Below, one piece after another: positions 30,402-39,089 of a stretch of DNA of 64,000 nt (positions within the stretch are counted from its first letter, which is position 1; each line of letters begins with the position of its first letter). Under the pieces are notes generated by a model. That model was given only the letters and a program-made list of their open reading frames with translations. It was not told where the DNA came from and did no database searches. The DNA is taken from NCBI RefSeq assembly GCF_028747805.1, contig NZ_CP114887.1, positions 2,659,501 to 2,723,500 of the forward strand, written 5' to 3'. Source of the DNA: Solibacillus daqui (GTDB taxonomy: Bacteria > Bacillota > Bacilli > Bacillales_A > Planococcaceae). Position numbers and translations under genes: made by a program.

Positions 30402-30628
30402 GGCTACCAAACATATGCAAAAAGAATTAATCATATTGCAAATTGCACTCTCCCCTTTATTTCAAAAATAGAAGTTATTCAAATCAATTTATACAGAATA
30501 AACTAATCTATATTCAGAAAGAAATCCCCCTACAGTAGTAAGCTAATACTAAATTTCAATCAATCGTTCTCAGCATAGTTCAAAAAATCATTAAGACATA
30601 TGGATGATTATGGTATCATTATAAATAG

Positions 30629-30658
30629 AACATTCTGAATTGTATATTCCGAAAACAA
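30629..30658. promoter_or_regulatory. CodY-like site(s) before the aminotransferase
   Basis: AACATTCTGAATTGT followed by TATATTCCGAAAACA. Each is about 10 of 15 to the CodY consensus AATTTTCWGAAAATT. A -10-like TATAAAT lies upstream at 30619. Weak but twofold. Confidence 0.35.
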
Positions 30659-30674
30659 AGGGGGATCTTTTATT

Positions 30675-31832
30675 ATGTATAAAAATATTTTAAGACATCC
30701 AGGGCCTACACCTATTCCTAAAAAAGTTCAGCTTGCAATGAATCGAGATATTTTTAGTCATCGGAGCAATGATTTTGTCGAATTTTATCGTGAAACTATT
30801 GAGCGAGTAAAGCCAATATTTGGAACGAAACAGGATATTTTACTACTCCCTTCTGGAGGTACAGCAGCACTTGAAGCTGCTGCTGTGAATACTGTTTCAG
30901 CGGGCGAAGATGTTGTCGTTGTTACAGTTGGTGCTTTCGGAGACTATTTTGTATCTATTTGTGAAAAATATGGGTTTCATGTTCATAAGCTAGAAAAACA
31001 ATGGGGACAAGCATGTACAGCTGAGGAGTTACAAGCATTTTTACAACCATTAAAAAATATTAAAGCTGTTTTTGTTACATATAACGAAACATCAACAGGG
31101 GTTATTAACCCGATTGCTGAGTTAGCACAAGTAGTTCGAAATGAAACGGACGCGGTATTAATTGTTGATGGGGTGAGCTGTATTGGTGGTTCACTTGCTA
31201 AAATGGACGATTGGGGTGTAGATATTTTCGTTACTGGCTCTCAAAAGGCCATGATGTTACCACCTGGGCTTTCTCTTGTCAGTGTCAGTGACCGAGCATG
31301 GAAAGTCATTGAAGAAAATAATGCCCCATCCTATTACTTAAATTTGCTTAGCTATCGCAGTTGGGCCGAGAAAGGCATGACGCCGAACACTCCTGCGATT
31401 ACGCTCATTTACGGTCTAAACGAAGTATGTAAACTAATTGAGGAAGAAGGCGGATTTGCTGAAACGGTCGCTCGTCACGAACTCATGAAAAACATGGTTC
31501 GCAGTGCGATGAAAGCACTAAATATCGGCCTTTTAACAGAAGATGAGCACGCTTCACCAACCATTACAGCGATTATGGCACCTGAAGGCATTGTATTGGG
31601 AGATTTCTTAACTCATTTAAAGCAAAAGTATCATCTAGATTTTGCTGGAGGACTTGGTCATTTACAAGGAAAAATTTTCAGATTTGGCCATATGGGCTAT
31701 TGCTTCCCAAGTGACATTTTACAAGCTATCTCTTTAATGGAAGCAGCATTGCAGGACTTTTCTTATGAGTTTGAACCAGGGGCGGGTGTCCTTGCTGCAC
31801 ATAAAGTATTTTTAGCTGCACATTGTAAATAA
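30675..31832 (+). CDS. Class V aminotransferase (alanine/serine-glyoxylate type)
   Basis: 385 residues. LRHPGPTPIPKKVQLAMNRDIFSHRS is the family start; LLPSGGTAALEAA binds phosphate; LIVDGVSCIGG gives the Asp; and the PLP lysine is in TGSQKAMMLPPGL. The family includes alanine-glyoxylate, serine-pyruvate and (S)-ureidoglycine-glyoxylate aminotransferases (PucG). No purine-catabolism neighbours are here, so the substrate stays open. Start after GGGGGATC. Monocistronic. Confidence 0.85.
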   Translation: MYKNILRHPGPTPIPKKVQLAMNRDIFSHRSNDFVEFYRETIERVKPIFGTKQDILLLPSGGTAALEAAAVNTVSAGEDVVVVTVGAFGDYFVSICEKYGFHVHKLEKQWGQACTAEELQAFLQPLKNIKAVFVTYNETSTGVINPIAELAQVVRNETDAVLIVDGVSCIGGSLAKMDDWGVDIFVTGSQKAMMLPPGLSLVSVSDRAWKVIEENNAPSYYLNLLSYRSWAEKGMTPNTPAITLIYGLNEVCKLIEEEGGFAETVARHELMKNMVRSAMKALNIGLLTEDEHASPTITAIMAPEGIVLGDFLTHLKQKYHLDFAGGLGHLQGKIFRFGHMGYCFPSDILQAISLMEAALQDFSYEFEPGAGVLAAHKVFLAAHCK

Positions 31833-32277
31833 TTGAGGGTTATCTCCCGATGTAATTTTAACTTATATACTTTTACTTTTATAAGAGCAATTATAAGGGT
31901 ATTTTTTTTCGTATCTTTATTTGCAAATATTGAATGAAGTGAAATTTCAAAATGAATAATGCAAGAAGGTTACAAAAAAGTCTTCCAACATTCACTGAAT
32001 GACTGGAAGACTTTTTATAATTTTTCTAATAATGATTGAATTAACAACCAAGTTAATCCATTGCTAATAAATGAATGTACACTTCCCCTTTTCCGGACGT
32101 CCAAACGACTGGCTATAAAATTGACCGGACAAAACCATTTGGCGCACTCGTTAAATAATATTAAATGTAAAATTAATATTATTCATTTTTTTGATAAAAA
32201 TAATTAATTTTATTATTTATGTTTTTCGATATTTGTTATATAATTTAATCGAATCAATAAAAAGGAAGGTTTCCAAT
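31833..32277. other. Spacer with a strong hairpin
   Basis: Holds the terminator at 31974-32016 and, before the DUF2089 gene, a very AT-rich promoter region. Otherwise nothing recognisable. Confidence 0.5.
31974..32016 (+). terminator. Long hairpin terminator
   Basis: AAAAAGTCTTCCA/TGGAAGACTTTTT with an inner CATTCA/TGAATG stem. Symmetrical; serves the aminotransferase gene. Confidence 0.8.
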
Positions 32278-32643
32278 ATGGCTTATCAAGTAATTACAAA
32301 TTGTCCTGTTTGCAGTGAAACATTGAAAGTCACAAAATTGCAGTGCACTCATTGTCACACGACAATTGAAAATGAATTTGAATTATCTAAGTTAGCATCC
32401 TTATCTAAGGAGCAGCTACATTTTGTTGAAGTATTTTTAACGAGCAGAGGAAATATTAAGGAAGTTGAAAAGGAATTAGGTATTTCGTATCCAACAGTTC
32501 GAGGAAAGCTAACAGATATCATTTCATCTCTGGGCTATGTGCAGAAAAAGGAGACTGAAGTTGACGAGAAAAAAGTTGTCTCAATGTTGGAAAATGGCGA
32601 AATTACACCCGAAGAAGCAATAAAACTTTTAAAAGAAAATTAA
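32278..32643 (+). CDS. DUF2089 protein (zinc ribbon plus HTH)
   Basis: 121 residues. An N-terminal zinc ribbon CPVCSETL...CTHCHT, a sigma-4-like helix-turn-helix (LSKEQLHFVEVFLTSRGNIKEVEKELGISYPTVRGK) and a C-terminal SHOCT-like helix pair (MLENGEITPEEAIKLL). DUF2089 proteins are probable transcription regulators. The start at 32278 follows AAAGGAAGG. First of three co-directional genes, so it probably controls its own operon. Confidence 0.85.
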   Translation: MAYQVITNCPVCSETLKVTKLQCTHCHTTIENEFELSKLASLSKEQLHFVEVFLTSRGNIKEVEKELGISYPTVRGKLTDIISSLGYVQKKETEVDEKKVVSMLENGEITPEEAIKLLKEN

Positions 32644-32653
32644 GGAGGAATGT

Positions 32654-33046
32654 ATGATGAAAGAAGAAATTTCAAAAGTGTTAACAATGGTTCAAGAAGG
32701 AAAGATTGATGCAGATAAAGGATCAGAACTAATTCGAGTATTACAAGAAAAAGAAAATACCGCTATTAAGCTTCATGATAAAACAGTAAAATATATAGAT
32801 AAAACATTAAAAATTCGTGTTATATCAGCCGAAAATGATAATGTCAAAGTCAATTTGCCCTTAAAGCTAGTTAAAGCAGTATTAATAGCTGGTCACAGCA
32901 TCGCAGCGAGTATTCCTCAATCCGAAAAATACGTAAAAGATATAGATATCAACCTTATTATTGAAGCTATCGAAAACGAATTAGATGGTCAAATTGTTGA
33001 TGTTCAATCGGCAAACGGAGATTCCGTTTCAGTTATTATTGAGTAG
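32654..33046 (+). CDS. SHOCT-like domain protein of the DUF2089 operon
   Basis: 130 residues. The N-terminus (ISKVLTMVQEGKIDADKGSELIRVLQ) repeats the short helix pair seen at the end of the previous protein. The remainder is a beta-rich segment (LKIRVISAENDNVKVNLPLKLVKAVL) of the kind seen in YvlB-like proteins. No membrane segment. Start after AAGGAGG, ten bases after the first gene. Exact function unknown. Confidence 0.75.
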   Translation: MMKEEISKVLTMVQEGKIDADKGSELIRVLQEKENTAIKLHDKTVKYIDKTLKIRVISAENDNVKVNLPLKLVKAVLIAGHSIAASIPQSEKYVKDIDINLIIEAIENELDGQIVDVQSANGDSVSVIIE

Positions 33047-33056
33047 TGGTTTGCCT

Positions 33057-33338
33057 ATGATGCACTTAAAAGTAAAAGCCAAAAATATGCGGTTCACCAT
33101 TCCAATTCCATTTGCTGTTTTAGATTTGGCAATATCCATACTATCTTCAAAATTTCTCCATAAAAACGTTAATAAATGGACAAAAAAGTACTTTGAAAGA
33201 AAAAAAATTGATTTCTCCTTTCCATTAATAAATAAAAAATCGCTGAAACCTATCATCAAGGAACTGAAAAATAATAAAGGGCTCGTGCTAGTAGATGTTA
33301 AAGCGAAGGATGGTACAGAGGTAAAGGTTAGACTATAG
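33057..33338 (+). CDS. Small protein, third gene of the DUF2089 operon
   Basis: 93 residues, basic. It echoes the previous protein: KVKAKNMRFTIPIPFAVLDLAISIL parallels its KVNLPLKLVKAVL segment, and the VLVDVKAKDGTEVKVRL end parallels IVDVQSANGDSVSVII. The two are thus diverged paralogues. Start at ATG 33057 (or 33060) with only GTGGT upstream, so probably translationally coupled. Confidence 0.65.
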   Translation: MMHLKVKAKNMRFTIPIPFAVLDLAISILSSKFLHKNVNKWTKKYFERKKIDFSFPLINKKSLKPIIKELKNNKGLVLVDVKAKDGTEVKVRL

Positions 33339-33378
33339 TTTGAAAATGTACACGGTCCACTTTTTTTCATTTTAATCA

Positions 33379-33424
33379 AAAAGCCTATTTTCTCACTTAT
33401 CATTCGAGAAAAATAGGCTTCCAC
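33379..33424 (-). terminator. Bidirectional terminator between convergent genes
   Basis: AAGCCTATTTTCTC/GAGAAAAATAGGCTT hairpin; T-rich exit on the minus strand for the transporter, also usable by the DUF2089 operon. Confidence 0.75.
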
Positions 33425-33504
33425 AATTAAATTGACGAAGAGGCTTATATAAGCGATTTCTAGCACACCAATAAATACACCCCCTACATAGGAGATGCAA
33501 AAAA

Positions 33505-34557
33505 TTATGCCAATCTTTTTGGTTGACGAATCCATGCAATAATTATAGCTATTATTAAAGCGAATCCTAAATAACCCATTGTTGAATATACTTTACCAAC
33601 CAATGTTGTAAAACCTACTAAGCTTGCAAAAAAACCAAGTAACCCTACGAAAATAACAGTAGGTTTAAATTTCTTGCTTTCTGGTGCGACAAATCGAACT
33701 GTAAACGCAAAAAACATCCCAACTGCTGTATTGTACATCATACCCAGAAGTGCGAATGCCATTAGAAGACCGACTACCGGATGAATGTTATTTGCTAATT
33801 CAAGTGTTGGCATATCCACTTCAGCGATAACATCCAATTTAACAAACATTGTTAAGTTGATTAAAATGATTAGAACCCCAAGCATAACACCACCGAAAAC
33901 ACCGCCAATACCAGCTACTTTACGCTTTTTTACTGTTCCCCCCAATACAATGAGCATCGCGGCACCTGTTGCAAGGTTATACGAAACATAAAGCAAAGCA
34001 CTGACGATCCAGTTAGACGCAGCAGAAGATTGTATTTGTGCCAGTTCATTTGCCTGTGAGATGGAAAGTTCCATTGTAAATAATGAATAAATTAATATAA
34101 CAAAAATGATGACCATAAAGTAGGGTGTGAGTAAGGCGATAACATTAATGATATTTTTCACATTTAAAAACAGCGTAAAAATCGTTGCAACTACCATTAT
34201 GACACTGCCAATCCTCGGGTCCATACCAAACATTTGCTGAAATGTAGACCCCGCACCAGCAAACATAACAACGGCTACACCAAATAAGATGAACGTAATT
34301 AATAAGTCTAAAACAAATCCAATATACCGTCCACCTATGTAGTACATTACATCTTTGTGCGATGTTGTTTGTAAATCCGAGCCTAGCTGTGCAAGCGTCA
34401 TTCCTAATAAGGCAAAGGCAATCGTCGCAATAATCGCACCAATGAACCCTTTAAGACCGAAGCTGGTAAAAAACTGCAAAATTTCTTGTCCAGATGCAAA
34501 GCCGGCACCAACAACCATCCCTACAAATGCGCCACCTATTTGCATACTCTTTTTCAT
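33505..34557 (-). CDS. YkvI-family membrane transporter
   Basis: 350 residues, about ten membrane helices, with the start MQIGGAFVGMVVGAGFASGQEILQFF typical of the YkvI/YmcC-like branch of the APC superfamily (the GxGxGxxxG helix). The substrate is unknown; relatives are annotated only as membrane proteins or branched-chain-type carriers. Start after AGTAGGTG. A CodY-like sequence lies just upstream, which fits an amino-acid-related role. Confidence 0.8.
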   Translation of the reverse strand: MKKSMQIGGAFVGMVVGAGFASGQEILQFFTSFGLKGFIGAIIATIAFALLGMTLAQLGSDLQTTSHKDVMYYIGGRYIGFVLDLLITFILFGVAVVMFAGAGSTFQQMFGMDPRIGSVIMVVATIFTLFLNVKNIINVIALLTPYFMVIIFVILIYSLFTMELSISQANELAQIQSSAASNWIVSALLYVSYNLATGAAMLIVLGGTVKKRKVAGIGGVFGGVMLGVLIILINLTMFVKLDVIAEVDMPTLELANNIHPVVGLLMAFALLGMMYNTAVGMFFAFTVRFVAPESKKFKPTVIFVGLLGFFASLVGFTTLVGKVYSTMGYLGFALIIAIIIAWIRQPKRLA

Positions 34558-34581
34558 CTATTCACCTACTAGGTTTTTTAA

Positions 34582-34596
34582 AATATTCAGAATTGT
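34582..34596. promoter_or_regulatory. CodY-like site before the YkvI gene
   Basis: AATATTCAGAATTGT, 11 of 15 to the CodY consensus. Its core ATTC-W-GAATTGTATWTTC is repeated before the aminotransferase gene at 30630. Confidence 0.35.
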
Positions 34597-34700
34597 ATTT
34601 TCAAAGTAATCCTTAAATACCTTATTCGATACTTAAAGATTGTATACCATTATCGATACGTTTTTTTCTCAACCGTATATGAATTCTATTGTCTCTACAT

Positions 34701-34881
34701 TTATGAATTTTTACCGTCAAAAGCACCAACTACAATGCCTCCATTTTTTAAAACGGTTAACGTTTGGTGCATCGAAATGGGATTGACTCCCCCAGACGAG
34801 TTTCTCTAGCAGCTGTACTTGTTCCATTTCTTGTAATGTTGTTAATTCTTTAATGATCAAGCGTTTTCGCTTACTTTTCAT
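34701..34881 (-). pseudogene. GNAT acetyltransferase fragment
   Basis: From ATG at 34881 the frame reads LIIKELTTLQEMEQVQLLEK then LVWGS. A one-base shift in the following GGGGG tract restores NPISMHQTLTVLKNGGIVVG and then AFDGKNS before a stop at 34701. These match the first ~55 residues of a GNAT family whose acetyl-CoA-binding half is missing here. The rest of 34558-35080 shows no gene. Confidence 0.7.
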
Positions 34882-35080
34882 AGAGAATAAAGCATAAAAA
34901 AGGTAGTAATTTCGCTTAGTTATCCGATTTTAAATTTTTAGTCTAAGAACTTTTGCTGTTCTTTCAAACAAAAGATTAACGGTGTTAAATGGAATTTGTA
35001 GTTAACCAGGCTAATTCCCACTATGACTTTCTTTTTTTCACATAACTTAAAAATAATACTAATGAAAGAAGGTATGCTTT

Positions 35081-35527
35081 TTGTATCAAAATCCGTTTGA
35101 TGAAAGTCCAAATGGCCAACCATTTAATCAATTCTTTCCACCAGGATTCGGCGGTCCTGGGGCTCCACCACCTGGATTCGGTGGTCCTGGAGCTCCGCCA
35201 CCTGGATTTGGAGGGCCTGGCTTTCCACCTCCCCCAATGAATCAACCACCAATGGGAGGAAATACACAAATGCCTACGGGAGCTCCCCCAAACTTTACAC
35301 CAGCAATGCCGATGTCAACATCTAGATCAGGTTCATACTCTGGTTCTAGCGGGATTAGGCGATGTATTTACCGCAATACATTCATTTGGCTAAGAAACGG
35401 CAATAGCTTTTGGTTTTTCCCAACATTTGTAACTAGAAACGTCGTTTTAGGATTCCGTTGGGGAAGATTTGGCTGGCAATATAGCACAATTAATCGAGAC
35501 TCGATCCTAACATTCCAATGCTTTTAG
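35081..35527 (+). CDS. Pro/Gly-rich repeat protein with aromatic C-terminus
   Basis: 148 residues. Residues ~20-55 hold three copies of a ten-residue repeat (PPGFGGPGAP), then a Pro/Met-rich linker, then a compact C-terminal part rich in Trp/Phe/Arg (YRNTFIWLRNGNSFWFFP, GFRWGRFGW). I recall uncharacterised Bacillales proteins with this tail; low-complexity repeats plus such a tail recall spore-surface proteins, but that is inference. The start is TTG at 35081 after AAAGAAGG. Not in an operon. Confidence 0.7.
   Translation: MYQNPFDESPNGQPFNQFFPPGFGGPGAPPPGFGGPGAPPPGFGGPGFPPPPMNQPPMGGNTQMPTGAPPNFTPAMPMSTSRSGSYSGSSGIRRCIYRNTFIWLRNGNSFWFFPTFVTRNVVLGFRWGRFGWQYSTINRDSILTFQCF
35142..35231 (+). repeat. 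30-bp coding tandem repeat
   Basis: Three units of about 30 bases beginning CCACCTGGATTCGGTGGTCC, with silent differences, encode PPGFGGPGAP. Confidence 0.8.
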
Positions 35528-35623
35528 TTGGTGATTTTCAAGTGATGGGAAAGACATTGTATGATGTAACAGATTTTGTTTTCAATTAAAAAAATTACGT
35601 ACCTTTTCGATATGTACGAAGAA

Positions 35624-35663
35624 TAGCCAACTATCTGATTTTTTTCGGATAGTTGGCTTTATT
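35624..35663 (+). terminator. Terminator after the repeat protein
   Basis: AGCCAACTATC/GATAGTTGGCT stem with TTTATT exit; roughly symmetrical. Confidence 0.75.
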
Positions 35664-35768
35664 ACGGTTTTTTCTTAAACATTTAGGTCAATTCATTCAT
35701 TCATCTCGAATTTTTGGTTGCTATTGTTTCGGTAAATTTGGCAAACCTGTCATTAGATGATTCCTACT

Positions 35769-36647
35769 TTAGTGCATTGTCTTGATGAACTCAAATAGCT
35801 TTAAAATACTCTTTGGGAATGTGCGATTTTTCATTGTGCATAAGTATACATTGCGATTTAAAAATTCACTTTGCACTGGACGTATTAGTAGGTTTTCTGA
35901 TAAATGCTGTGTAACATAGTGCTGCGGCAAGATGGCAATACCTAACCCTTCTTCTACTAATACTTTGATCATTTCAAAGCGCTCTATTTTATATTGAATA
36001 CGCGGTTTGATATTCTCTAGTTCAAATGCTTTTAAGATTTGTGCACTTGTTTGAAATTCTGTCATCCCTATTATGAGTACTTCTTCGATAAAGTCTACTA
36101 ACGTTAAACTTTCCTTCATAGCAAATCGGTGGTCGTTTTTTATTAAGACAACGTACGGCTCGTTATACAATAATTCACTTTTTATTTCTATATCGACAAT
36201 TTGTTGGTTTGTAATTACTCCATGAACATGTAAGCCTAATAACGCTTGACGTACGGTTTGGTTGTACAGTGTGTCAATGAGGACAATTTGATTATTTGGA
36301 TATAATTTTTGATAAGCAACCATTACTTTTGAAAACCAATGATTAGCCGATTCAATCATACCTAATCGAATTTCTAACTGTTCCCCTTTCGCTAACTCTA
36401 TAAGCTCCGTATTCATGACTTCATATTGTTTGATTAAATTATTAGATCGTTCATAAAATTGTTGTCCAAATTCCGTTAATCTAAATTGCTTCGTTGTTCG
36501 TTCGATAAGTGGAGCATTGATTTCTCTTTCCAATGATTTTATCGCATTGCTTAGTGAAGGCTGTGAAATATGCAACGCTTTTGCAGCCCTTGAAAAACTT
36601 TGATATTTTACAATCGCATCAAAATAATACATCTTTCTCAATTCCAT
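35769..36647 (-). CDS. LysR-family regulator beside hutG
   Basis: 292 residues. The N-terminal winged helix is typical (MELRKMYYFDAIVKYQSFSR, AAKALHISQPSLSNAI), followed by a periplasmic-binding-like effector domain. Divergent from the formiminoglutamase gene with a 117-base AT-rich gap, the usual layout of a LysR regulator with its target. Start after GAGGTAG. The inducer is unknown; a histidine or glutamate breakdown intermediate is plausible. Confidence 0.88.
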   Translation of the reverse strand: MELRKMYYFDAIVKYQSFSRAAKALHISQPSLSNAIKSLEREINAPLIERTTKQFRLTEFGQQFYERSNNLIKQYEVMNTELIELAKGEQLEIRLGMIESANHWFSKVMVAYQKLYPNNQIVLIDTLYNQTVRQALLGLHVHGVITNQQIVDIEIKSELLYNEPYVVLIKNDHRFAMKESLTLVDFIEEVLIIGMTEFQTSAQILKAFELENIKPRIQYKIERFEMIKVLVEEGLGIAILPQHYVTQHLSENLLIRPVQSEFLNRNVYLCTMKNRTFPKSILKLFEFIKTMH

Positions 36648-36742
36648 TGAACTACCTCATTTATAGTTTTAAGCTATTGTATAATAAATATTTAATATTT
36701 GTTAATATAAATATTTGAAAATATAATAAATATATTATTTTT

Positions 36743-36757
36743 AGTTTTCAGAAAGGT
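36743..36757 (+). promoter_or_regulatory. CodY-like site overlapping the hutG ribosome site
   Basis: AGTTTTCAGAAAGGT is about 12 of 15 to AATTTTCWGAAAATT and covers the AAAGG that precedes the hutG start. CodY represses the hut operon in B. subtilis. Confidence 0.45.
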
Positions 36758-36764
36758 GAATGTA

Positions 36765-37694
36765 ATGTATAAAAATACAGACTATGAAGTATGGCAAGGC
36801 CGTATTGACCATCATACAGAACCAGCTTATTTTCGTTATCATCAAGTAGTGCAATTAGCAGAGACAGCCCATCAAGGAAAAATTGGTTTAGTTGGCTTTG
36901 TTTGCGATGAAGGAGTACGTCGCAACAATGGACGTGTCGGAGCTAAAGAGGCACCTCATGCATTACGCAAACAGTTAGCACCATTACCATGGCGTCATTC
37001 AATTGTTGAAAATACACTTGTTGATTTTGGGGATATTATTTGTGAAGGACATGCCTTAGAGCTTGCCCAACAAGAACTTGGCGATAAAGTTGCTGACATT
37101 TTAAAAAGCGGTAAGGCCATTGTACTTGGTGGCGGACATGAAACGTTATATGGTCAATATTTAGGAGTACGAAAAGCTGTTGGTGCTAATGCTTCCATTG
37201 GTTTACTTAATATTGATGCACATTTTGATTTGCGTTCATACGACAATCAAACTTCATCTGGTACGATGTTTAAACAAATTTTAGATGAGGATCCAGATGC
37301 ACACTATTTTGTATGTGGCATTCAGCAATTTGGCAATACGACTGCATTATTCAATACAGCCGATCAATACAATGTGCAATACTTCATAGACGAGCAAATG
37401 GATTCAGCTGTGTTCCTTTCTCAATTAAATCAGTTTATGGATACGCATGATGTGTTACTGGTAACACTATGTATGGATGTCTTAAATGCCGCTGAAGCAC
37501 CCGGAGTCAGCGCACCATCACCATTTGGGTTATCTGCATTAAAGGTTCGTGATATTTTACGCCGTATAGCCGCTAACAAAAAAACAGTAAGCTTCAGTAT
37601 TTGTGAAGTCAATCCTTCACTTGATGAAAATCATCGAACAGCAAAATTAGGTGCTTACTTTATTAATGAAGTTATTATAAATAGTTTTGAGTAA
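36765..37694 (+). CDS. hutG: Formimidoylglutamase
   Basis: 309 residues of the arginase/agmatinase fold. Metal ligands are visible in GGGHETLYG, NIDAHFDLR and CMDVLNAAEAPGVSAPSPFG, the last being the HutG signature. It hydrolyses N-formimidoyl-glutamate to glutamate and formamide, the last step of histidine breakdown. hutH, hutU and hutI are not in the window. Start at 36765 after AAAGGTG. The next gene, 20 bases on, is a glutamate symporter. Confidence 0.92.
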   Translation: MYKNTDYEVWQGRIDHHTEPAYFRYHQVVQLAETAHQGKIGLVGFVCDEGVRRNNGRVGAKEAPHALRKQLAPLPWRHSIVENTLVDFGDIICEGHALELAQQELGDKVADILKSGKAIVLGGGHETLYGQYLGVRKAVGANASIGLLNIDAHFDLRSYDNQTSSGTMFKQILDEDPDAHYFVCGIQQFGNTTALFNTADQYNVQYFIDEQMDSAVFLSQLNQFMDTHDVLLVTLCMDVLNAAEAPGVSAPSPFGLSALKVRDILRRIAANKKTVSFSICEVNPSLDENHRTAKLGAYFINEVIINSFE

Positions 37695-37714
37695 ATTACC
37701 AAAGGGGGATTTTT

Positions 37715-38893
37715 ATGCCATTAAATCAAATTACAACATTATGCCTAGCAGTAACATTATTTTTAATTGGTTCATTTTTAATAAAAAAAGTTGGTTTTTT
37801 AAACCGTTTTTGTATACCTGCACCTGTAGTGGGGGGCTTATTATTTGCTATATTAGCAACTACGTTAAAAGGTTTAGACATTGTTGAAATAACATTAGAC
37901 ACTTCTCTACAATCTATCTTCATGATCACATTCTTTACTACAATTGGACTTGGAGCAAGTTTCAAACTAGTTAAGCTAGGTGGGAAACTCCTTATAATTT
38001 ATTGGATTGCTTGTGGATTCTTAGCATTAATGCAAAATGTCATTGGCGTGTCTTTAGCAAAAGTCATGGATATCCATCCGTTAATCGGTGTTATGGCTGG
38101 AGCTGTTTCTATGGAAGGTGGACACGGCGCTGCTGCTGCTTATGGCGAAACAATTGAAGGGTTAGGCGTAGCATCCGCCGTATCAATCGGGATGGCTGCT
38201 GCCACATGTGGATTAGTAGCTGGTGCACTTGTTGGTGGTCCAGTTGTCCAATACTTAATTCGCAAATTCGGCTTAAAGCCAACTTCTGATGAAACAGAAG
38301 AATATGTTGAAAAAGCACAACATCCGATTACTGAAAAGTCATTTATGATACAAGTTTTCTTAATTACATTCAGTATGGCAGCAGGTACGTATGTAGGTGA
38401 ATTGTTCTCTACTTTAACAGGATTTGTATTACCTGGTTATGTTGGTGCTATGTTTGTAGCTGTAATTGTTCGTAATCTTATTGACCGTATTAACCCTGAA
38501 TTAATTAACATGAAAGAAATTAACTTAATCGGTGATATTTCACTTGGTATTTTCTTATCTATGGCACTAATGAGCATTAAATTATGGGAAATTGCAGATT
38601 TAGCTTTACCATTATTCATCATTATTTTAGCTCAAGTAATCTTCATTGTTCTTTTCGCCGTATTCGTTCTGTTCCGTTTACTAGGCAAAAACTACGATGC
38701 AGCTATTATGGTATCTGGTTTCCTTGGTCACGGTCTTGGTGCTACACCAAATGCAATGGCCAATATGTCAGCAGTCGTTTCAAAGTTCGGTCCATCACGT
38801 AAAGCATTCTTAATCGTTCCAATCGTAGGTGCCTTCTTAATCGACGTGTTCGGCATGCCAATTATTATTACTACAATTAACTTGTTTAAGTAG
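37715..38893 (+). CDS. gltS: Sodium/glutamate symporter GltS
   Basis: 392 residues, about ten helices in two inverted five-helix halves. Each half contains a glycine-rich re-entrant loop: GAVSMEGGHGAAAAYGE and VSGFLGHGLGATPNAMANM. This is the GltS (ESS) family, importing glutamate with Na+. Start after GGGGG. It lies directly after hutG, so uptake and production of glutamate share a transcript. Confidence 0.93.
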   Translation: MPLNQITTLCLAVTLFLIGSFLIKKVGFLNRFCIPAPVVGGLLFAILATTLKGLDIVEITLDTSLQSIFMITFFTTIGLGASFKLVKLGGKLLIIYWIACGFLALMQNVIGVSLAKVMDIHPLIGVMAGAVSMEGGHGAAAAYGETIEGLGVASAVSIGMAAATCGLVAGALVGGPVVQYLIRKFGLKPTSDETEEYVEKAQHPITEKSFMIQVFLITFSMAAGTYVGELFSTLTGFVLPGYVGAMFVAVIVRNLIDRINPELINMKEINLIGDISLGIFLSMALMSIKLWEIADLALPLFIIILAQVIFIVLFAVFVLFRLLGKNYDAAIMVSGFLGHGLGATPNAMANMSAVVSKFGPSRKAFLIVPIVGAFLIDVFGMPIIITTINLFK

Positions 38894-38916
38894 TTCGCCT
38901 CGCAAATCATAACTTA

Positions 38917-38957
38917 AAAACGCAAACCCATAAGTTATACGGGTTTGCGTTTTTTTT
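38917..38957 (+). terminator. hutG-gltS terminator
   Basis: AACGCAAACCC/GGGTTTGCGTT stem and eight T. Confidence 0.88.
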
Positions 38958-39089
38958 AATTTAGTAGAATGTGTAAGTATATTCTTATTGCAATTGTAAG
39001 TCACTTAAATAACGAACCATTCCGAATACCTCAGTATAATCGTATTTATCTTATCCAAATATTTGTACTAAAATCAAATAACCATATTA

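Noticed and set aside
33029..33535. 168-residue minus-strand frame opposite the DUF2089 operon
   Set aside because: Antisense to a well-initiated gene and running through a terminator hairpin; no ribosome site.
35142..35231. Possible CRISPR-like short repeats
   Set aside because: Contiguous 30-bp units without spacers, in frame inside a coding region: a protein repeat.
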